Origin: Sipunculus nudus
Taxonomy: Eukaryota > Annelida > Sipuncula > Golfingiida > Sipunculidae
Direction: 5' to 3'
Length of the DNA: 64,000 nt
Assembly (NCBI GenBank): GCA_026874595.1
Contig: CM049313.1
Coordinates: 48,411,659-48,475,658, forward strand
In this document: piece by piece, positions 34,119 through 45,500 of the stretch
Position numbering within the stretch: position 1 is the stretch's first letter
Layout of the letters: each line of letters opens with the position of its first letter
The notes under the pieces: model-generated
What the model was told of the DNA's origin: nothing
Database searches by the model: none
Seen by the model: only the letters and a program-made list of their open reading frames with translations
Position numbers and translations under genes: made by a program

Positions 34119-34767
34119 TGTTACGGAACCTAATATAAACAGATCACGTATACACTAAATCAATACAATTATACAGTAAAACAGCGTTATAGCAACAAGT
34201 CAGTATAATCACACAGAAAGATAATGGTACAGTACCTCGATACCAACACCGTCACCACGATAAGTCCTTTGAATGTAAACTCTCGAAGAATGACAGTCCA
34301 GTGGAAAGTTCTTGCAACAACACAGAAAGTACATTGAAGTCCAAATGTATAAAATCCAGGAAAAGTTCTTGAAAATCTATAATTGCCGCATTCGTCGGAT
34401 AAGGTCTTAGAATCTGACACACGCTTCTGCGTCCGCTGGTATCTGCTCTGCTCTCTGCCCCTTGGTTCTACAAAAACAGCCCCTTTATATACCTTCACAC
34501 CCCAAGCCGGGAATTTTCCACTTCTCGAATAGTCTATAAGGTCATGCACAACACACGTTTAAGGAATTCTCTAGAAAGAACAGCGCTGTGTATCTCCACA
34601 CACCAGGCTCATCAAGTGACCCACGACCAGGCGTGAAAGCTCAAGGCTCACATGACATCGAGAGTTCAACCAACACGGATTAAACATAGAATGTAATACG
34701 CGGCCAGACACGAGCGCCACAACAGGAGCTTCGCCCGTGCCACACAATAAAAAGAGCACCTGTAACA
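34119..34767 (-). mobile_element. Solo LTR of an LTR retrotransposon, 649 bp
   Basis: The unit is bounded by TGTTAC at 34119-34124 and GTAACA at 34762-34767, inverted ends of the TG...CA class. It is flanked by the 4-bp duplication TTAG (34115-34118 and 34768-34771). On the minus strand TATATAAAGG at 34491-34482 is a good TATA box, placing U3 at the high-coordinate side. A 120-codon open frame across it is non-coding. No internal domain is attached, so it probably arose by LTR-LTR recombination. A 4-bp duplication fits many Ty3/gypsy elements, but the superfamily is not proven. Confidence 0.75.
34482..34491 (-). promoter_or_regulatory. TATA box of the solo LTR promoter
   Basis: TATATAAAGG on the minus strand lies mid-LTR and is followed by a GC-richer stretch containing CCAAGGGGCAGAGAGCAGAG, the layout of a U3/R boundary. 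Confidence 0.5.
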
Positions 34768-34771
34768 TTAG

Positions 34772-35403
34772 GCAGTTTCATTCTGCCTTGTAGCTGGACA
34801 GGCTTGTTTTTACGCGGGTGTCTTGCTCTCTCACTGTTATGCAGGGCCGAGGGACGAGGCTTATTCACCACCTGGTGGACGATCTATCAATTTTGTGTCC
34901 TTAAAGGGTTAGAAGGACATAGGAACTTATGTATTTTCAGTTAAGGTAAGAAATGTTTGGCTATCAACAAAATATATTATATGTGAAGGTCTTTTGAAGT
35001 CCACGTGTTTGTTCGTTTTGTATTAAATGTGTTTGTGAAGTGTACTTATTTTAAATTAAACAAAACAAAAATCGCCTGTGATTAAATATTCTATTAAAAA
35101 ACAATATCTGAGGCGAAAAAGGGTCACGTTGACTGTAATGGTTTTCAGGTAATGCGCACAAACGGGTTCATATGACATCGTCTGTAAATTAGATGGAAAT
35201 ATGAAAGAAGAAACTATGGGAAAAAATTATATTTATTTTTATAGCATGGAAAAACAACAATAAGACTAAAAGGGTTTTAATATAATATTCTATATATGAA
35301 GGCATATGAATTGAAATGTAAAACCAAATCCATGCAAACCGTTCAGTTCCTGCAAGGTTTGATAAACTTTAATGGAGCCCATTATATGGAATGGGATGAA
35401 TAT
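34772..35403. other. Gene-free stretch
   Basis: No exon or element was recognised; AT-rich sequence. Confidence 0.45.
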
Positions 35404-35803
35404 CCCTGAGATGGTATTCTAGAAACATGTCCCTGTTATGCTATAGCATGTAAAAAATGTTAATACCAACATCCATTTATTGTGTGGCTTTTAATGCAAA
35501 GCCTAACCCATGGTCAATCTTTGTCTGTTAATAAAGCATTTGTCACTACTCCCACTAAGATGCTATCAGATCTTAATAGTCTGGCTACGTCAATTAACAA
35601 GAGTTAATGTATAAATCATGGTCCGAGAACAAACGTACCAAACAACCCCTGACTCCATCTCCTTGTCCCTGTCTTGACTCAACATAGCTCTCTCATGCTG
35701 TCATGGCAACATATTGCTGAATGTTGTATAATTATCCACACAGGGTGATTTCTCTTAATGGAATGTCCTGACCGGTTCAACAGCTAGAATACCATCCCAA
35801 GGG
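35404..35803. mobile_element. Candidate MITE with GATGGTATTCTAG terminal repeats
   Basis: CCCTGAGATGGTATTCTAG at the left is mirrored by CTAGAATACCATCCCAAGGG at the right, about 16 of 19 positions matching. The 400-bp interior is non-coding. No target duplication could be fixed, so the outer ends are provisional. Confidence 0.45.
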
Positions 35804-36579
35804 GCGCTGACCAAATGTTGTCACCGGGTGACGATATATTTGTTTCTTAGAGGCATGACTGCGTGCTTGGACATTTCATCAGCACTTCACTGAAAGTGGG
35901 ATTGAATGACAAATTGTTTCGTATATTGTTCGATATGTATAATTTTTCATGTAACGGAGATAATGGACTCTTGTACCCATGACAGCTATAATAAATCTTT
36001 TTCTCATACTTAATATGATTTTGTTAAAATTTTAGGTAAATTTCTATGAATTTTAATAGGATACGCTTACTACGCGCACGCCCTCATCAATATCAACTTG
36101 ACATCAGTGTTTTTTTTTTAAAAAAACTTTGAAACAAATTCCGCTGCGCTCTTCATTAGTGTATTTAGATCTCCGCCGATGTCAGCGCTATGCAGGCTTA
36201 ATGAGAAAGCTGTTCTCTACAGCCGCGTGTCACTCACCCTCGAATGCGAGTAATATGTCAGACATATAATGATTATAGAATCAGGCATATTGTGAAGCAG
36301 ATATAATTATCGCATCAAACATTGCATTCATTGCGAATCTGGTGTTGATGAAGGTGAGTATGTGTTTTTTTAAACATGAAATTATTTTACAGAAATAAAT
36401 TAACTATGATTTATATATGCATCTATCAAACAGTATACATGCACTTCTGTTGCATGTGACCACTCATTTCTAAATTAATTTTTAACATTGGAGTATATAT
36501 AATTGTAGAATTATACTTTTACATTTATCATTTTATAGTCCTTTTTATTTACAACACCGTAGGGATTTCCAGTAGAATT

Positions 36580-36790
36580 TTAGGGGAAATGCATGAAAAT
36601 AGAAAAAAATACAGGTGGCGCCACCAGTCTCCGGGAACAAGAAAAATATGAAGTTTTAGGACACCAGGTTAAACAAGAGATGAGAAACTGACACCTTGCT
36701 CTAATTTGACAGTTTAAATATAGGGAAAATACGTGAAAATAGAAAAAAATACAGGTCGCGCTACCAGTCTTCCGTAAATTAATAGAAAGA
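36580..36790. repeat. Two tandem units of the GGTGGCGCCACC family
   Basis: GGTGGCGCCACC at 36614-36625 and GGTCGCGCTACC at 36754-36765 are exactly 140 bases apart. Each is preceded by ATAGAAAAAAATACA and followed by AGTCT.CCG, so this is a two-unit array with the period seen at 22.7-24.2 kb. Confidence 0.7.
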
Positions 36791-36889
36791 TACCAAAGGT
36801 CTTCAGGCAACCTCAGTTTTAGAACAATCCATCCAACCTGCCTTGAGATATCTGGCCATTTGTATTTATTTACTTTATTTAGGGGGCTA

Positions 36890-37095
36890 TGCCTAATAAC
36901 CTGGAGAATATAGGTCAAAGTTACCTAATTTCAAGTTTCCGAGGAGATCATTTTATAACCCCTAGAAATGCACAATTCATGATCCTAGCCCTTGCAGTTA
37001 CGATTTGTACACCACTAACGGACGGACAGTCGGCCGGACGGAAGAAGGACGAGGGAAAAAGGGTGATCGCTATTGCTCAGCATGACTGAGTTAAA
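36890..37095 (+). repeat. Interspersed repeat with GACGGAC-rich tail, second copy
   Basis: It ends with CTAACGGACGGACAGTCGGC, GGACGGAAGAAGGACG and then GCTCAGCATGACTGAGTTAA, the same order as the tail at 10890-11000. It abuts the GGTGGCGCC units, suggesting that both belong to one larger element. Confidence 0.5.
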
Positions 37096-37925
37096 GGAAG
37101 AGTTTTCTTTGCTATGTAACCCTCATTTACAAAGTCATCAGTTATATTTAACCTATCAGATTTTGGGACAGAAGATGCATTTTGGTTGTAGAGTGATGAA
37201 AAGTTGGTGGCTAGATTTTCAGCTACCGTAATAAAAGAGTTATTAAATTCATCAAGAGTAAAGTCTGAAGGCTCCGTTTGGTTTTGTCATTTTTACCGGG
37301 TAAAACGGGTTTGAATGCTGCCCACATTCCTTTTGAGTCACCTTTATTTCTGTTTTCTGTCTATAATTGTTTTAAAGTACGCCATTTCATTTCTTGTTTT
37401 AGTATTTACCAGGTTTCTTAAAGTCTGTATTTGTTGAACAAAACGTAAGATTTCTTTTTACCGGCTTCTACATGTATTTTATTACATCAATATTATATAT
37501 TTTATTATGTAATCTTATGGTATATCATATTTTTATGCCATCACATATTAGTTTTAAAACATCATTCGTAATCTATGTATTGTTTTTTCTTGATCAACAT
37601 TTTATTTACTAGAATCGGGGAATGTTTTTGCCAAATTCTGAGAAGTGTTGATTTCTACCTTGTCCATATAGGCATTACAAGAACAGCACTTAACAGCATT
37701 AAAAGGACCTATTTTGAAGTCTGGCTCTAATATCGATGACTTAATCCTTATTTAAAATGATCCCTGAAAATAATGGAGAGTCGACTCCATAGAACACTTT
37801 CTTGTGTCTTGTCTAAAACTGTAAGATGATATCACAAGACAACGGTAAAGAAAGAAAAAAAATCGGTTATGCATAAAACCTCATCATGTAAGGTTCGAAT
37901 GTATATGCTTCGATCAAATCAGGTG

Positions 37926-37983
<58 letters not shown>

Positions 37984-39577
37984 CATATCCTGTGGGTAGA
38001 GGAAGAGGAAACACAGATATGGTGATAAAGGTAAACCATATAAAATTGATATTAAGCTAACAATAAAAAAAATGTATCATTTCACAGGTACGCTCGACAG
38101 TCTAAGGAGAGGAGTATCAAGTGACACAGCGATATGATAGCGCGGTGTCGCGTGACATCCGGTTGTTGTTCGTCCGTGACACCCATTATCTTGCAGCATT
38201 ATCTTACCCCAACGCAAGCATAATTTTTCAAGACGTTATTTCGTTGTTCGTATTATTCTAATATTTAATCTTCATATATGTATCAATCGTTCATACACGA
38301 CCAGTTTTGTTTATGTCAAACATCTTCATTTATCGATCAACATGTACTTTGTTCGGCGTAAAAAAAATCCCGGAAAATTACCCAGTTGTGTGGTTTTATA
38401 CCAATAAAAGTCGTCGTAGTGACGTCGTGAATCTGGCTTATCTAATGCTCCCCCTATTATATAAGGCTAAGAAAATATAACGCTGTAAAGTTCAATCCTA
38501 TTTATATTGAGAGTCTAACTGTACATGTATATTTTTTATGGGGTGGGGGTATATTATGGAACCTCTATATGTCAGCTTTATATTAGTGGATCATTGACAA
38601 ACGGTCCAATTTTACTAAAAAGTGAAATTGCAAGACACCTAGCGGACCTGATCATATAAAAAAGGCTTTTAAAGTACATTACCACACCAGATGTAGATAA
38701 GCTTTCTCTGATAACACACGGCCTCTCACTGGGAGACTTGAAAAAGAACCGGGCATGCAGTCGATCCTTGGTGTATTACGTCAACAACGATCGATGTATG
38801 CTAACTGGTTGATTGTGTGGCTCTCAATGGGCTCAGTGTTCAGGATCACGGTGAACATAGCTGAAGTATTCGCGAGACCACAAGGCAGACGCCTTCATGA
38901 TATACCCGCGCTGGTCATGGTCTTCCTACGTGCTGTGTTGTATAATCATGTGATAAAACTGGGTGGTTCTACACGGAGTGCAATGACAAGAGCGCTGGTA
39001 TCATCAGAGGATGTTAAAGTGACCGGATGGAAAATGGTATCAAGTTTCTTCAATTAAAACACGGGTATACAAAGCAGGAGGATTATTCAAGTTAAGGAGT
39101 TCATAATAAGACAATTAAGAAGAGGTCTAAAAGGATTTTCTCTGTCAGAAGAATAAGGTAACTGAACGTTTGCTTTGTACTCAAAAGTTAAAGTTAATAC
39201 AATGTCTCAGTTAAAAAACAACGTTACACCCAATCTCGTTAATTATCGCAAGAAAGATTCAAAATATCCACAGTAAAATTTTACTTGTTAATAAGAAAAG
39301 ACTTTTTTGACCTCATGCAAAAAACACTCCGTTATGTTTCGTTTATTCTTGTCTCATCTGAAAAAAAAATATTAGTTTTTATGTAACTTACGTGAATCGA
39401 AACCGAGGTTGCGTTTTCGGATTACCTCAACTTTAGAAAAAGCCCATTCATATTACTAGGGGCGTAACCACACCTGACCGTCCGGGGGTGCAAAACTCAA
39501 GAGGTTTCACGATTCTGTACCAGTTGAGCTGAAGACGAAGTGCACTGCGTGTGTCTTCGGATTCTTACACAAGACAT
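37096..39577. other. Gene-free stretch with (TA)n tract
   Basis: No exon was recognised. (TA)n is at 37929-37980. A 100-codon open frame near 38755 has no family motif and no splice context. Confidence 0.45.
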
Positions 39578-39856
39578 AGGGTAACCTGGGGCATTATGAA
39601 CCCCTGGGGTAATATTGATCCCTATACGCAAATCTGCTTGTAGAAAAATATTATAGCCCTCTCAATATTTTTACTTGCTGTTTCCTATTTGTCAATATGT
39701 ACCACAAATGGGCAGTGGGGTTGGGTATAAGAATCAGTCTGAAAATATCAGGGGCGTAGCAAGGGGGGCCGCATGGGGCCATGCCCCCCCACCCCCCCCC
39801 CCCCCCCCCCGTCGCATCCAGTACTCGCCGTTTTTTCGGAATTCACTTAAGCTAAT

Positions 39857-39905
<49 letters not shown>

Positions 39906-40041
39906 GCATTAAATTGCCTTCGGCGCCCGGCCCCCGCTGAGCTGCAATATCTCTTCTTTTATCTAATTTCTCAAATTTCGTGAATAATATTCGTTTTTTC
40001 ATATTTCTTTTTATTAATTAGCACTTAGATTTTGTTAAAGT

Positions 40042-40473
40042 TATCGGCATTTGAAGTGGGCCGAAAATGTTAATTACTGCGTAAAGAAGGCACAACAACG
40101 TTTATTCTTTCTAAGAAACCTAAAAAATTACGGGCTCAGTCAACCGATTTTATTAAAGTTTTATCGGGCGGTAATTCAGGGAGTCCTGATGTTGTCAGTC
40201 ACTGCATGGGTAGGCAGTATCACTATCGAGGAAAGGAACCGTCTTTCAAGGGAAGTTAGAACAGCTGTGAGGAACATTGGGGTTCCTTTACCCACAGTTG
40301 ACTCCATATTTCAAACACGATTGTTGAAGAAGGCAAACGACATTATAGAAGACTATAGTCATCCGGCGCACTATTTGTTTAAAAAAATGAAATCGGGGTT
40401 CGCTATAGGTCGCTATCAGGCATTTCGAAAAGAACTCAAACTAGCACATACGCGTCAGCCGTTCGGGAATTAA
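40042..40473 (+). pseudogene. LINE reverse transcriptase C-terminal relic (CR1/L2-like)
   Basis: An open frame of about 140 codons ends at TAA 40473. It carries the segment found after the catalytic core of many non-LTR reverse transcriptases: LKWAENVNYCVKKAQQRLFF, LKFYRAVIQGVL, TAWVG, then LSREVRTAVRNIGVPLP and a SHPAHYLF motif. The catalytic domain and the start are absent, so this is a 5'-truncated copy. The frame being still open suggests moderate age. Clade assignment is by motif memory only. Confidence 0.8.
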
Positions 40474-40618
40474 ATATATCACTTGCAGCACAATAATCTA
40501 GTCAAACATTCTTAGTCATACGTCTTTTTTTCTATACACAATTTTATTTATTATTTCTTGTTTAATGTGTTTGTTTAAGCAAGGCAGTCAAGTCAAATAC
40601 TATTGTATGTGATGATTT

Positions 40619-40668
<50 letters not shown>

Positions 40669-40693
40669 CATACAAAAAAGGTTAAAAAAAATA

Positions 40694-40749
40694 TCGCCCG
40701 GCCGCACTGATTTCTGAAAAAAGTGCTTGAGAACCAAACCTAATTTTTA
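40694..40749. mobile_element. Truncated copy of the Harbinger-like MITE
   Basis: CGCACTGATTTCTGAAAAAA and GTGCTTGAGAACCAAACCTA match the right end of the element at 51832-52167 with a few differences. Only this end is present. Confidence 0.6.
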
Positions 40750-42210
40750 TGGTGTAACATATTACTTCAACATATCAGTTATTTTACTTCGAGCATTACA
40801 TTCAAAAGAAAACATTTTGCAAGTTATAAACGTAAATGCGCCTTTGCGCAATGAACTTTAACATGTTGAAAACGATTGAAATTTAATATTTTTATTTTTA
40901 AGAAATATAAATAGTAAATATTGAACCTCTATACAGTTAGACTACATAACGCAAAACATAAGGGAATAGTTTTTTTTCAGGAATAGGTAATCCTCAATTT
41001 TTGGGAGAAATTGCCTCAAAACGTTCTCTTTACATTGCATATTCAAAAAAATTCCCAATATGGAAAAGGGATACCCCCTCCAAGACCCTCCCTATGTACC
41101 TGTAACTAACCTTAATGAAACTATGGTTCACGATTGAAAAAAAACCATGTTTTCACACACTAAAATATATAACGTATAGTCACAATAATGATAATATTAA
41201 TAATAATAATAATACACGTATATGTTACAGTTTTCATAGTACTAATACATGTATATTATCCCCCCCCCCCCCCCGTTTTCGAATATCTGGATCCGCCACT
41301 GATCATGGCCCCCTCCCCTCCCTCAATCCTGGCTACGCCCCTGAAGATGGATATTATTTTGAAAGGTGAATAAAAAATGCAAAACTTATCTTGATCTAAC
41401 ATAAGGATTCCACATTATGTTATTAAATGTCCAATTTTTATGATGTGGTCCGAATTTAAAATAGTAATTAAAAAATCTACTAGTATAAAGTAACTGTATA
41501 ATATAGTAATTTATAGCCACACATCCAATTTTTTTTGGAATTCATGCATGTCAAGTGCATATGCCAAGTTGTGGTAATATGGCTCCCTCCCATTTGCATT
41601 CTTGCATATAGGTAAATGCCATGTTATGCAAATCAAATTCTAAAAATTACAATATTTTTGTGTATTTTATCATTTGAGCATCAGTTTGAATATGTTTAAC
41701 CATAAAAACTCACATTTTTTGTCCCTGGTTGAAATTAAACAACTCTGCAAGAAAGTCAATTGAAAAGTACAGGGATCCATAATGCCCCAGTGGTGGGAAA
41801 ATATGGATCCCTCTGACTTACTGCCTATTATGCCAGTTTACATCAAAAGTGTCAATGGCATTTTAAGTTTTTACTCTTTATTAGGCTTACTGACTTGTAG
41901 TTGCATACCCAGTGACGAAAGTATCATGCAATGTACAACCGAAGATGGGAGTGACAGTCAATCTGACCACAAACAATGCAATCCAGGTCAAAAGGTCATG
42001 TAGCTTGGTAATAGTACCACGAATGAATCAAACCTAATTATTTCTAGTTTCACTGAGCAGAAGTTTCCTTAAAAATTTGTTTTAACTTAAGATTTTTATG
42101 TATTTTTGTTTCCCACTTCTTTATAAGTATTAATAACAATAGTAGTAATGTAGGCCTACCAGGCCGCCACCACTATTTTTGTTCGTTAGATGAGTAGCTA
42201 GGTGTTGTTT

Positions 42211-42423
42211 TTTTTCTTTCCAAAGCCTCATCTTTTTTCTTTTTACTCTTCTTCTTCCATTTCTCCTTTTTACCTTTTCTTTCCTTTTCTTTCCCTTCTT
42301 TTTTCTTCTTACTTTCCTTTCTCCTTTTCTGTTCCTTTTCTTTCCCTTTTTTCCCTCCTTTTCTTCTTCCTTCCTCTTCTCTTCTTCCCTCTTTCCCTTT
42401 CTTTCCTTCTTTTTTCCCTTCCA
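42211..42423 (+). repeat. Polypyrimidine tract, about 210 bp
   Basis: Nearly every base on the plus strand is C or T (TTTCCTTTTC-type runs), broken by only a few purines. It is directly followed by a poly-G tract at about 42450-42478 and a hAT-like end GGTTACGCCACTG. The lysine/glutamate-rich and serine/phenylalanine-rich open frames here are artefacts. Confidence 0.85.
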
Positions 42424-42539
42424 GATTTTTTAGCCTCCTTCCCGTTTTTGGGGGTCGGGGGAGGGGGGGGGGGGGGGGCAAGCTGCCACCCGGCCACCAT
42501 ACTGGTTACGCCACTGCAGATTACCGGAACTTAACTTGA

Positions 42540-45500
42540 CATCCATTTCACCTTAACTCCTAGGATTTCAGATTATCCATCCAAACATTCCTTTATGTAT
42601 ATTCATTTAGATACTTATAATATGCGTAGCCGTAACTCAGTCATTCTATCGGATATTTACTTGTAATTGTTAACTGTTCAGAGATTTTCATATAAGACTG
42701 AATATAAGACTGAGAAACTGAGCTTATGCGTCATGTGCTTATAAATCTAGAGTATAAATGGCATTTTTTCAATACTTATATTTGTATGCTGGATAAAAGG
42801 ATTGACAGAGGAATGTCTCTGCCGTTTCTGACTTTTCCATTTTTCACAGATTTTTGTTCATTATAAATACGTATTTCTACAGTTGAGCCGAAAATTTAAA
42901 TCCATAAATTATTGGTTTAAACTGACGTGCCGTTAAAAACAAATTGGAACACTGAGCGGGAGTAGTGATGAGAAAAATACTGGTCTTTTTAAAGCGTTAA
43001 CATAAACATTTTTGAGAGGACAGATATCATTTAATAAATCGTATAAATCAGCATTCGCTATTGACGTAACAGACACAGTGAGTGAAAGAGAGGTAAGTTG
43101 TTGTTAACCATACGGTACTTTAACCATAAAACGTGAAGTCTTCTTTTTTTCAGAAAAGAAAATTGTCGGAATTGACTCAGTTGTTATTTTGAATGAATTG
43201 AAACTGACCTTTTTGAATACTTACATAATGCTGTGTTATTTGTAGGCTTGTAAGTGTAAGGCTCGGGAGCGCTACAGAATCAAGTAGAAAGCAAGGGGAA
43301 ACAATTTAACCAATATATCAGGAAAAACAACTTCACTGATAACAAACATAAAAGCCACACTTGTACATTTACATCACTAATATGACCGCAAAAGGTGTCG
43401 GACAGCATGAACAACAATGCGGACGTTTTTAATAGGTCAGGACTTATACAGAAACCAGTGGAAACAAGACAGGGGTGAAGCCAGGCGGGGGGGGGGGGGG
43501 AGGGGGGCGGACGAGGCCATCCCTCCCCCCCCCCCCCCTTTCCGGTCGTATCCTGTACTCCCCGTCCTCCCGGAATGTAACTTATTCTAATAATGATTAA
43601 ATTTTCTAAAACACAATCATGAGATTTCTTTCACTGGTATCCGCAGATTTAGGACTTATTTCAATATATAGTTTTCTCAAGAAAAGACGAGTTCTGTTTA
43701 CATCACGTTTTACCACCCGTTTTATTTAGGAAATAGAGACTTGCTGGTCTTGCACTAATGTCAGTCCACTAAGATATTGAGATCGATCCACAGTATGTAA
43801 TATCGTGTTTTTGTCAGGAGACAGCACAGGAAACTTGAGCTGAGGTGTCTCTCGCATTGCACATGCAGTAAATATTGTATTGTTTATTGATTATTCTATA
43901 ATTCATTAGGTTTGATCCTGCACAAATATATTTAGTTTGCTTGCCGGAAATCTTTAATTTTGGCAAGCATGTTGTTCACTTCCGTATGTCTGTCACGTTT
44001 TGTTTGTCCGCACTTTACTGGCCACGATTTTGCAGCAGTCTCTTTGAAACTTTTGGGGCTGACTGCAAACCAAAGACCCAAAGCCTGCTATTTTTTTGTC
44101 ATTATAGCTCAAAGGTCAAACTCAACGTCATCGTCAAAATGACAAAATCGTGCTTGCTTAATATATTTGTCGCTCTACAGGGCTCAGTTTAACAAAGATA
44201 CTTTTGAAAATGACATAATGTGTATAGCAATCATATTTCCAGACATTTATGCCAAAATCGCCAGATCTCGCACCGTTGTTCCTCAAACGAACAAAGCGAG
44301 ATTTCACACAAATGCTTCTTATTCGACTTTAAAGCTAGTGAGTTCTGGTTCTCGGCATTAAATAACACTAGCTGCTCCCGTGGAAATTCCACGGCTCTAT
44401 CTGATGCATATTTTTGTAATGAGCTGATAGGAATATAAACGACACATATTTTAATCCTGAGGTTAATGCAGGAACCTTTGTCATGTGTTTCACTTATATG
44501 ATATAAAGATTACTTCAGCTTGAATTCTCCATGAACACCCTTCCCCAAAATATCAACATGGAAAGAAAAATTATTCTATTCCAGAAATCACACCAAAAAA
44601 ATTTTTTTCCGATAAAAAACATAGGTCTGACAGCTTCATTGCTTGGGAAATAGCGCAGATATAACAATTGTATAAAGAAGCATTCTACCGTGAAATTATA
44701 TGAAAGATGCTTTGTATTAGTTGGAGCTTAGGCGACACCGTAAAACACGATGTTTTTTTCAGTATAGTCAGTTGAGGGTATAGTCTGAAGCATGTTAACG
44801 GACACATGCGTTATTTGTATACACAAACATATGTCGTTGAAGTCTCTTGTACGCGAAACGTAAAGCTGCCAATATGAAAAGATAGGCCAAGAAAAATATA
44901 TTCCAAAGTTTTAAATTTTTGGTTTAAGTACTGTAAATTTTCATTTTCAATTGGTCTGTACGCCTCGACTACAGATTTTAGGTTGTTATAAATTTAAGAT
45001 GTACTGGTGATACTTTTTCATGTTTCATAGTCGCTAAGAAAACGGATCTTGAGGAATAAATGTGAACCCCCCCCCCCCCACACACACCCAATGATAATTA
45101 AGTTGTGGGGCTTCTTTGGGGGGAAAATAATAAAACACATGATTTGGCCGAACTTTTGAAACCATTGTTATCATGGAAAGATATTTTTGAATGTATAAAA
45201 TCAACATACCTGTAACCCATAAAACTTTTGTCAAACGGTGGATACATCACTGGACTCAGTGCCCAGTGTTGACCAAACTGAAAAGCCCTCGCATTGAGAG
45301 TCATGTGGTCTTTGGAATACAAACCTTTACTTCCTTTTGAGAGAGAAAATTCCTTTAGAGGCCTTACAATGGATATGGGGGATCAATGGGGATTATAGTG
45401 GACCCGCTTTGCACGGAAATGCCTTTTGGGCAGGACATGCGCTCTGGCCACGGTCTTAACAGGCCAGTGAAAATCCCCGAGGCGCCTCCTGAAAAAGCGT

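Larger units (their letters stand above)
39578..41830. repeat. Nest of transposon fragments
   Basis: GGTAACCTGGGGCATTATGA and TAATATTGATCCCT at 39579-39625 have inverted-like partners at 41770-41815 (GGGATCCATAATGCCCCAG, ATATGGATCCCTC), as if one element were split. Inside are a hAT-like left end CAGGGGCGTAGC (about 39749), a (TA)n tract, the LINE relic, a truncated Harbinger MITE (40694-40749), and hAT-like right ends CTGGATCCGCCACTG (about 41288) and GGCTACGCCCCTG (about 41332). Confidence 0.5.

Noticed and set aside
34187-34549. 120-codon minus-strand frame
   Set aside because: It lies inside the solo LTR across its TATA box and shows no protein motif.
39749-41344. One 1.6-kb hAT element between CAGGGGCGTAGC and GCTACGCCCCTG
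   Set aside because: The 8-base flanks (GAAAATAT and AAGATGGA) do not match and the interior is a mix of other repeats, so the two ends probably belong to different insertions.
42173-42534. Lysine/glutamate-rich and phenylalanine/serine-rich frames on opposite strands
   Set aside because: They are low-complexity translations of a polypyrimidine tract.
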